The translations under genes and the position numbers were made by a program. This document shows, piece after piece, positions 58,033-64,000 of a DNA stretch of 64,000 nt (positions are counted from its first letter, which is position 1; the number at the start of each line of letters is the position of its first letter). Origin of the DNA: Aquimonas sp. GTDB taxonomy: Bacteria; Pseudomonadota; Gammaproteobacteria; Xanthomonadales; Xanthomonadaceae. A model generated the notes under the pieces. That model made no database searches and had not been told where the DNA came from. It saw only the letters and a program-made list of their open reading frames with translations. The stretch covers positions 1 to 64,000 of the forward strand of contig JAKOMQ010000018.1 of the NCBI GenBank assembly GCA_022241605.1, written 5' to 3'.

Positions 58033-58866
58033 ATGCAGGCCGATGTCGTCAACGCGGTGGATTCAGCGCCCCGACTGATCCTCATGTATCACGGCCTGTC
58101 CGAGGCCGGCGCGCAGCCGCGTGGGGCCGATCCGCACTACACCCTGCCGGTGCAGGCCTTTGCCGCCCAGCTCGATGCGCTGTTGGCGGCAGGCTGCACG
58201 CTCGGCGCCGCCCGCGATCTGCTCGATGCCGCGCCGGAACCTGCCGCGCCGTGCGTGATGCTCGGCTTTGACGACGGTGACGCCTCCAACCACGGTCTGG
58301 CCTGGCCGCGGCTGGCGGCGCGTGGGCTTGCTGCGGATTTCTTCGTCAACCCGGCGCGGGTTGGCCGGCCCGGTTTCTGCGACTGGGGCGAGCTGCGCGA
58401 GATGGCCGAGGCCGGCATGAGCATCCAGTCGCACGGCCTCACCCACACCTACTTCACCCATCTGGATGCGACTGCGCTGCGCGAGGAGCTGCGGGTCTCG
58501 AAGCTGCAGATCGAGGCGCAGCTGGGCCAGGCCGTGACCCTGCTGGCGCCGCCCGGCGGGCGCAGCCCGCGCGATCTCGTGGCACTGGCCCGATCGCTGG
58601 GCTATCGCGCCGTGCTCGGCAGCGAGCCGGGTCTGTTGGGTGGCCACGACCCCGGGCAGCCGCTGCCGCGGCTGGCTTTGACCGCCGACCACGGGGTCGA
58701 CAGCGTGCTCGGCTGGGTCGAGGGCGGCGAGGCCGCGGTGGCGCCGCTCAAGCGCCGCTATCGGCGGCTGGCCCTGGCCAAGCGCATGCTCGGCGACCGC
58801 GGCTACGAGCACGTGCGCGCACTTGCGCTGGGGCTGCTGCGCGCGCGCGGCGGAGGCAAGCCGTGA
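58033..58866 (+). CDS. Polysaccharide deacetylase-like protein
   Basis: A 277-residue carbohydrate-esterase-4-like (NodB) protein: LILMYHGLSEAG (start motif), MLGFDDGDASNHGLA with the metal Asp pair, SIQSHGLTHTYFTHL (metal His-x3-His) and LLAPPGGRSPRDLVALARSLGYRAVLGSEPG. There is no signal peptide, so it may act in the cytoplasm or be exported otherwise. GTGA overlap with the next gene. Confidence 0.87.
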   Translation: MQADVVNAVDSAPRLILMYHGLSEAGAQPRGADPHYTLPVQAFAAQLDALLAAGCTLGAARDLLDAAPEPAAPCVMLGFDDGDASNHGLAWPRLAARGLAADFFVNPARVGRPGFCDWGELREMAEAGMSIQSHGLTHTYFTHLDATALREELRVSKLQIEAQLGQAVTLLAPPGGRSPRDLVALARSLGYRAVLGSEPGLLGGHDPGQPLPRLALTADHGVDSVLGWVEGGEAAVAPLKRRYRRLALAKRMLGDRGYEHVRALALGLLRARGGGKP

Positions 58867-60047
58867 GCCCAGGCCAGTGGCTGCTGCTCGGCCTGCTGCT
58901 GCTGTCGCTGCTGGCGCTGGCCTGGACCTTTGTCGGCTATCCGCTGGCGGTCGCCCTGCAGGCCCGACTGCGTCCGCAGCCGCTGCAGTCGCAGCCTTGG
59001 CTGCCCGCGCTCAGCGTCTGTATCGCCGTACACAACGGCGCCGAGCACATCGAGGCCAAGCTCGAAGACCTGTTCGCGCAGGACTATCCCCCCGAGCGCC
59101 TGCAGCTGGTGGTGGTCTGCGATGGCTGCAGTGACGACACCGCCGCCCGCTTGGAGTGCCGGGCCGAGCCGCGGCTGAGCGTGCGGGTGGTGGCCGAGCG
59201 CCGCGGCAAGTCGACCTGCCTCGCCGATGCGCTGGCGCTGGCCACGGGCGAGGTGCTGGTGTTTACCGATGTCCGCCAGCGCCTGCAGCCGGGCAGTCTG
59301 CGCGCGCTTTGCGCGGCGCTGGCCAGCGGCGAGCTGAGCGCGGTCGGTGGCCTGCTGCGCTTCGAGACGGCCCCGGGCCGGCCGGTGCCGGCGGATCCCT
59401 ACTGGCGCTTCGAAAGCTGGCTGCGCGCCGCCGAGGCGCGCTCGGGTTCGGTGGTGGGGGTCAGTGGCGCGCTCTATGCGGTGCGCCGCGCCGACATGCC
59501 GCCGCCGCCGCCCGGACTGATTCTGGATGACCTCTGGGTGCCGCTGCGGATCGCAGCGGCCGGTGGCCGGATCGGCCTGGAGCCCAGCGCCATCGCCTGG
59601 GATCGTCCGCCCGGCGACCTGCGCGCGGAGTCGGTGCGCAAGCGTCGCACCTTGGCCGGCAACTGGCAGCTGCTGGCGCGCTGGCCGTCCCTGCTGGTGC
59701 CCGGCGCGCATCCGCTGTGGTGGCGTTTCGTCAGCCACAAGCTGCTGCGCCTGCTGATGCCCTTTGCCCTGCTGACCGCCCTGCTCTGCAACCTGCTGCT
59801 GTTCGGCCTGCATCCGCTGTTGGACGCGCTGTTGGCCGCCCAGCTCGGCGGCTGGCTGCTGGCGGCCCTTGGCCTGCTGCTGCCCGCGGCGCGGCGCCTG
59901 CTGCCGGTGCGTCTGGCCACGGCTTTCGTCGCCATGAACGCCTATGCCGCGCTTGGACTATGGGACCACCTGCGCGGTGGCCCCGGCCACCTCTGGAGCG
60001 CCGCTGCCGAAACCCCATCCACCGTTCGTCCGGAGGCCCGCCCGTGA
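58863..60047 (+). CDS. GT2-family glycosyltransferase with membrane anchors
   Basis: A 394-residue protein with an N-terminal TM helix (LLLGLLLLSLLALAWTFVGYPLAVAL), a GT2 core (ALSVCIAVHNGAEHIEAKLEDLFAQDYP, LVVVCDGCSDDTAA, ALATGEVLVFTDVRQR; VSGALYAVRRADMP) and C-terminal TM helices (FALLTALLCNLLLFGLHPLLDALL). It likely adds a sugar to the lipid-linked glycan. GTG start at 58863 overlaps the deacetylase stop. Confidence 0.9.
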   Translation: MSPGQWLLLGLLLLSLLALAWTFVGYPLAVALQARLRPQPLQSQPWLPALSVCIAVHNGAEHIEAKLEDLFAQDYPPERLQLVVVCDGCSDDTAARLECRAEPRLSVRVVAERRGKSTCLADALALATGEVLVFTDVRQRLQPGSLRALCAALASGELSAVGGLLRFETAPGRPVPADPYWRFESWLRAAEARSGSVVGVSGALYAVRRADMPPPPPGLILDDLWVPLRIAAAGGRIGLEPSAIAWDRPPGDLRAESVRKRRTLAGNWQLLARWPSLLVPGAHPLWWRFVSHKLLRLLMPFALLTALLCNLLLFGLHPLLDALLAAQLGGWLLAALGLLLPAARRLLPVRLATAFVAMNAYAALGLWDHLRGGPGHLWSAAAETPSTVRPEARP

Positions 60048-61297
60048 GCGCTGCCCACGCCCTGCCGCCACCGCGGCGGGTGCTCTACCTCGTCTCGCTG
60101 TTTCCGTGCTGGTCGGAGACCTTCATCGTGCGCGAGATCGAGCAGCTTCTGGCTGCGGGCGTGGACGTTCGCATCCTCTCGCTCAAGCCGCCCAGCGAGC
60201 GCCTGGTGCAGGCGCGTGCGCAGGCGCTGATGGACCGTGTGCAGTCGCCGCAGGGCTTGGCTGCCGAGTTGCCGGCAGTGGCGGCCGAATGCCTGCGCAG
60301 CCCGTTGGCGATCGCAGCCCTGCTGCTGGCCTGCGCAGGCGGGCTGTGGCGGCAGCCGGCGGTGCTGGGCAAGACCCTGGTCGCGCTGTGGCGCGGGCTG
60401 GCCGCACTGCCGTCGCTGCGCCGGTTCAATCCGGACTGGCTGCATGCCCACTGGGCCACCTATCCTTCCACCGTCGCCTGGGCCCTGGCCCGGCTGCTGC
60501 GGCGGCCGTTTTCCTTCACCAGCCATGCCCATGACATTTTTGTTGAAGACCAGCTGCTCGCCCGCAAGCTCGCCGAAGCAGCGCTGCCGGTGACCATTTC
60601 CCAATACAACATCCGCCACCTCGAACGCTGGCGCGCGTCCGGCCGCGGCCAGCCCTTCGCCGTGGTCCACTGCGGCGTCGACCTGTCCGAGGTGCCGCTG
60701 AAGCTGGACGAGCGCGACGCGGCCCTGATCGCCAGCGTCGGTCGGCTCGATCCGATCAAGGGCTTCGATGTGCTGATTCCGGCGCTGGCGAGGCTGGCTG
60801 GCGAAGGCCGCGAGTTCCGCTGCCGTATCTACGGAGAAGGCCCGCAGCGCGCCGCGCTCGAGTCCGCGCGCGCCGCGGCCGGGCTGGCGCAGCGGCTGGA
60901 GTTGCCCGGCGCTACGCCGCAGGAAGCCGTGCGCGCCCTGCTCTCCGAAGCCGCGATCTTCGTCATGCCCAGCGTGCGCACGCCCGAGGGCAACCAGGAC
61001 GGCATTCCGGTGGCCCTGATGGAGGCCATGGCCAGCGGCTGTGCCGTGGTCAGCACCCGCGTTTCCGGCATCCCCGAGCTGGTCGAGGACGGCAACAACG
61101 GCCTGCTGGTCGAGGCCGGTGACGCCGCGGCGCTGGCCGCCGCGCTGGCGCGCCTGCTGGACGATGCCGAATTGCGTCGGCGCCTGGGCATCGCCGCGCG
61201 GGCATCCGTCGAGAATGGCTTCGACGCCGCCACCGAAGGCGGCCGCCTGCTGGCGGCGCTGCAGGCGCGCAGCCGGGAGCTGGCCGATGCGCGCTGA
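60044..61297 (+). CDS. GT4-family glycosyltransferase (first)
   Basis: A 417-residue GT-B fold enzyme: the N-terminal lobe (RVLYLVSLFPCWSETFIVREIEQLL, HAHWATYPSTVAWALARLL, SHAHDIFVEDQLL) and the C-terminal GT1/GT4 domain (GRLDPIKGFDVLIPALARLAGEG, IYGEGPQRAALE, VMPSVRTPEGNQDGIPVALMEAMASGCAVVSTRVSGIPELVEDG), with the EGxxVALMEAMA acceptor/UDP-binding motif. GTG start with GGAGG upstream and GTGA overlap. Confidence 0.92.
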   Translation: MSAAHALPPPRRVLYLVSLFPCWSETFIVREIEQLLAAGVDVRILSLKPPSERLVQARAQALMDRVQSPQGLAAELPAVAAECLRSPLAIAALLLACAGGLWRQPAVLGKTLVALWRGLAALPSLRRFNPDWLHAHWATYPSTVAWALARLLRRPFSFTSHAHDIFVEDQLLARKLAEAALPVTISQYNIRHLERWRASGRGQPFAVVHCGVDLSEVPLKLDERDAALIASVGRLDPIKGFDVLIPALARLAGEGREFRCRIYGEGPQRAALESARAAAGLAQRLELPGATPQEAVRALLSEAAIFVMPSVRTPEGNQDGIPVALMEAMASGCAVVSTRVSGIPELVEDGNNGLLVEAGDAAALAAALARLLDDAELRRRLGIAARASVENGFDAATEGGRLLAALQARSRELADAR

Positions 61298-62429
61298 GTC
61301 GGTGCTGGTGGTCAGCGACGAGATGGAGGTGGGCGGCAGCCAGCGCCAGATCGTGCACCTGCTGCGCGGGCTCAAGCGGCGCGGCCGGCGGCCGGCCCTG
61401 CTGTACTTCCGGCGACCGTCCTTCCTGGTCGAGCAAGTGGTGGCGGAGGACGTGCCGGTGGCGCGCATCGACAAGCGCGGTGCGATCGACCTGCGTTTCC
61501 TGCGCGCGCTTCGGCGCTTTCTGCGCGAAGGCCGCTTTGATGTGGTGCACTGCTTTTCGATCACCGCCGAGATGTGGGTGCGGCTCACCCTGATCGGGCT
61601 GCCGGGCACCCGCCTTGTCAGCTCCGTACGCGGGCTGTCGACCACCCTGCCCGGATGGCAGTGGCGGGCCAAGCGCTGGGTGCTGCGCGGCAGCGCGGCG
61701 GTCATTTCCAACAGCCGCGCCGGCGCTGACTACGTGGCCCGCCGCTGCGGGCTGGATCCTGCCGGCATCGAGGTGGTGCCCAACGGGGTGGAGTTCGGCC
61801 CGCTGCCGGGCACCGCCCAGCGCGCCGCGGTACGTGAGGCCCTCGGTCTGGATGCGCGGCCGCTGCTGCTGTTCGTTGGCCGGCTGGTGCCGGAGAAGAA
61901 CCTGCCCCTGCTTCTGCAGGCACTGGCGCGGCTGCCGGCGGCGCAGCGCCCGCTGGCCTGGTTGGCCGGTGAGGGTCCCGAGCGCCCGACACTGCTGCAG
62001 CAGTGCGCGGAGCTGGGCCTGCAGGACGATATCGTGCTGCTGGGCGAGCGCGACGACACCGGCGCGCTGATGGCGGCTGCCGACCTGCTGGTGCTGCCCT
62101 CGCGCGAGGAAGGCCTGTCCAACGTGCTGCTGGAGGCGATGGCGGCCGGCCTGCCGGTGCTGGCCTCGGATGCCGGCGGCTCGCCCGAGCTTGTCGAGGA
62201 CGGGGTTTGCGGTCTGTTGTTCCGCAGCGGTGATCTCGATGCCCTGGTGGCCGCCCTGCGCCGGCTGCTGGAAGACCCTGCGCTGCGCCGGCTGATGGGC
62301 GCCGAGGGCCGTGCCCGGGTCGAGCGCGAGTACGCCGTCGAGCGCATGGTCGAGCGCAGCCTCGCCATCTACGACCGCTGCCTGCAGCCGGTCGCGATCG
62401 GACTGCAGCCCGGGGGGGCCGGCCGATGA
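61287..62429 (+). CDS. GT4-family glycosyltransferase (second)
   Basis: A 380-residue GT4 enzyme: SVLVVSDEMEVGGSQRQIVHLLRGL (acceptor lobe), HCFSITAEMWVRL, then the GDP/UDP-sugar-binding lobe LLFVGRLVPEKNLPLLLQALARLP, AGEGPERPTLLQ and LPSREEGLSNVLLEAMAAGLPVLASDAGGSPELVEDG. It overlaps the preceding gene by 11 bases and the next by ATGA. Confidence 0.92.
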   Translation: MRAESVLVVSDEMEVGGSQRQIVHLLRGLKRRGRRPALLYFRRPSFLVEQVVAEDVPVARIDKRGAIDLRFLRALRRFLREGRFDVVHCFSITAEMWVRLTLIGLPGTRLVSSVRGLSTTLPGWQWRAKRWVLRGSAAVISNSRAGADYVARRCGLDPAGIEVVPNGVEFGPLPGTAQRAAVREALGLDARPLLLFVGRLVPEKNLPLLLQALARLPAAQRPLAWLAGEGPERPTLLQQCAELGLQDDIVLLGERDDTGALMAAADLLVLPSREEGLSNVLLEAMAAGLPVLASDAGGSPELVEDGVCGLLFRSGDLDALVAALRRLLEDPALRRLMGAEGRARVEREYAVERMVERSLAIYDRCLQPVAIGLQPGGAGR

Positions 62430-64000
62430 GCGCACCGACCTCCGGCACTCCGCACGAGCCGGTGCGCGAGCTGCACGACATTCTTGGCCAGCGCTGTGCA
62501 GCCGCTGCAATTACCGCGCGCTTCGTGGTCGGGCGCCTGCCCGGCGAACCCGGCCTCATGGCCTTGCCCGGCCTGGCCGAACTGCAGTCCACCCCTCTTG
62601 AGCATGGCCTGTCTGCCTGTCATGAGCCCGGCGTGGTGGGCCTGCGCTCGCCCGAGGCCCTGCTGCTTGGCGTGTTCGACCTGGTAGTCGGCGACCCGGC
62701 CGAAGCCCTGGGCGCCCCCTCGCGGCGGCCCTGGCTGGACTGGCGCGGGCGCTTCGGCTTTGTCCGCCAGTGCCTGCGCAGCGGAAGTCTGCTGCTGGTC
62801 GGCGACCACTTCGGCAGCGTGCCGCTGTACTACGGCGTGGCGCCAGACGCGGTGCTGCTGGGCAACCGGCTGCAGCCGCTGCTGCGCGCGCCTTTCTGCC
62901 GGCGCAGCCCGGACCCGGCGGCGATCTTCCACTACCTCAACTTCGGCTGCGTACCGGCGCCGCTGACCATCGTGCCCGAGTTCCGTCGCCTGCTGCCGGG
63001 CAGCGAGGTCGAGCTGGCGCCGGGCCAAATCGGCGAGCCGATCCGCTGGTGGCGGCCGCCCTATGCCGAGGATCGCGACGGCAATCCCGAAACTCTGGCC
63101 TCGGAGCTGCGCGAGCAGATCACCCATGCGGTGCAGCGCCACCGGCCGGCGGCGGATGCGCGCTGGGGCTGTTTTCTGAGCGGAGGCACCGACAGCTCCA
63201 GCGTAGTCACCCTGCTGGCGCGGCAGTCGCCGCCGCAGCCGGTGCACAGCTATTCGATCGGCTTTGCCGAGGCCGACTTCGACGAGCTCGAATTCGCCCG
63301 CATGGCGGCCGATGCCTGCGGTGCGCATGGCCATTTCGGACGCCTGGACGAGGCTGAGACGCTGGCCGTGCTGCCGCGCCTGACCGAGCTGTACGACCAG
63401 CCCTTCGGCAACCAGTCGGCGGTGCCGACCCGCGCCTGCGCCGCGCTGGCGGCGCAGGACGGTCGCAACCTGCTGCTGGCCGGCGATGGCGGCGACGAGA
63501 TCTTCGGCGGCAACGAGCGCTACGCCAAGGACCAGGTGATGCAGGGCTTCTACCGCCTGCCGGGCCCGCTGAAGCGCGTCGCCCGCGGCCTCGGCCAGCG
63601 CCTCGGCGGTGGCCACAACCGCCTGCTAAACCGCATCGACAATTTCACCCGCCGCGCCAGCCTGCCCAACCCGGACCGCTTCTACACCGATGATGCGTTT
63701 GCCTCGGAGCATTTCGAGGCGCTGCTCGGTGCGCCGCTGGCCAGCGCGCTTGCGCCGGGGTTGTCCCTTGCGTTCATGCGCGAGACCTACGAAGGCAGCC
63801 AGGCCCAGGCCGAGCTGCATCGGCTGATGGCGCTGGATCTGGAGCTTGCAATCGCGCAGAACGATCTGGTCAAGGTCGACGGGGCCTGTCGGCACGCCGG
63901 CGTTGGCGTGCGCTTTCCGCTGCTGGACCCGGATCTGGTCGCCTACACCGGGCGCCTGAAGGCGCACTGGAAGGTGCGCGGCCTCGACAAGCGCCATTTG
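62426..64000 (+). CDS. Asparagine synthase-related protein (runs off window)
   Basis: 525 codons from the ATG at 62426, open at the end of the window. The C-terminal synthase domain is clear: FLSGGTDSSSVVTLL (PP-loop SGGxDSS, 252-258), LLLAGDGGDEIFGGNERY and DLVKVDGACRHAGVGVRFPLLDPDLV. The N-terminal part resembles the glutaminase fold (LVGDHFGSVPLYYG) but starts MSAPTSGTPHEPVREL, so it lacks the Cys2 nucleophile of true class II amidotransferases. Relatives in exosortase loci are called amidotransferase 1 and may amidate a glycan carboxyl; without Cys2 this one could use ammonia, as beta-lactam-synthetase-like enzymes need none. Confidence 0.87.
   Translation, partial: MSAPTSGTPHEPVRELHDILGQRCAAAAITARFVVGRLPGEPGLMALPGLAELQSTPLEHGLSACHEPGVVGLRSPEALLLGVFDLVVGDPAEALGAPSRRPWLDWRGRFGFVRQCLRSGSLLLVGDHFGSVPLYYGVAPDAVLLGNRLQPLLRAPFCRRSPDPAAIFHYLNFGCVPAPLTIVPEFRRLLPGSEVELAPGQIGEPIRWWRPPYAEDRDGNPETLASELREQITHAVQRHRPAADARWGCFLSGGTDSSSVVTLLARQSPPQPVHSYSIGFAEADFDELEFARMAADACGAHGHFGRLDEAETLAVLPRLTELYDQPFGNQSAVPTRACAALAAQDGRNLLLAGDGGDEIFGGNERYAKDQVMQGFYRLPGPLKRVARGLGQRLGGGHNRLLNRIDNFTRRASLPNPDRFYTDDAFASEHFEALLGAPLASALAPGLSLAFMRETYEGSQAQAELHRLMALDLELAIAQNDLVKVDGACRHAGVGVRFPLLDPDLVAYTGRLKAHWKVRGLDKRHL

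Overview
The window looks like a high-GC gammaproteobacterial chromosome of the Lysobacterales (Xanthomonadales) type. Pointers are the rpmH-rnpA-yidC-mnmE block diverging from dnaA-dnaN-recF-gyrB, a DnaA beginning [15 protein letters not shown] (a Xanthomonas-like N-terminus), and a tonB-exbB-exbD-exbD-pdxJ neighbourhood. Species cannot be named from sequence alone.

Layout. 1-301: end of an IS3-type element. 302-2646: two tandem lipoproteins with TonB-like C-termini, one frameshifted. 2808-6910: mnmE, yidC, rnpA, rpmH (minus). 7125-13412: dnaA, a candidate oriC, dnaN, recF, gyrB (plus). 13786-16327: a two-gene membrane system (inactive transglutaminase with TM helices, plus an ATP-grasp ligase). 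16511-21019: TPR protein, TonB, ExbB and three ExbD-type proteins. 21449-24041: glmS-pdxJ (minus). 24228-35904: first surface-polysaccharide block, whose genes resemble those named 'exosortase A system-associated' (PLP decarboxylase, acyl-CoA ligase, ACP, two atypical alpha/beta hydrolases), joined by an NRPS-like adenylation-thiolation protein, a predicted beta-propeller protein, VanZ-like protein, GalE and a UDP-glucuronate epimerase. 36016-49573: mixed housekeeping (rsuA, HPF-like, NhaR-like, AbgT, RsmC-like, SNF2 helicase, gamma-carbonic anhydrase, PEBP, cardiolipin synthase). 50069-64000: second polysaccharide block (nucleotide-sugar dehydrogenase, priming sugar transferase, export protein, chain-length protein, degenerate BY-kinase-like ATPase, outer-membrane protein, deacetylase, three glycosyltransferases, asparagine-synthase-like protein running off the end).

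Working together. The second block supplies a Wzx/Wzy- or synthase-like export route, and the first supplies sugar epimerases plus two carrier-protein activation routes (free ACP and fused PCP) that could decorate the glycan. CRP/Clp-like palindromes lie before the UDP-glucuronate epimerase and in the divergent region heading the second block, suggesting shared control. No exosortase and no PEP-CTERM substrate is visible in the window.

The main non-genic signal is a dispersed intergenic repeat family with near-matching inverted ends (consensus GAGCRTGTGAAAAA). There is one long copy (338 bp), two short copies of about 180 bp (one cut by the IS3 element), a 66-bp remnant and one core fragment. 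A perfect 48-bp tandem duplication at the galE start has created a 15-codon leader frame ending directly against the galE ATG.
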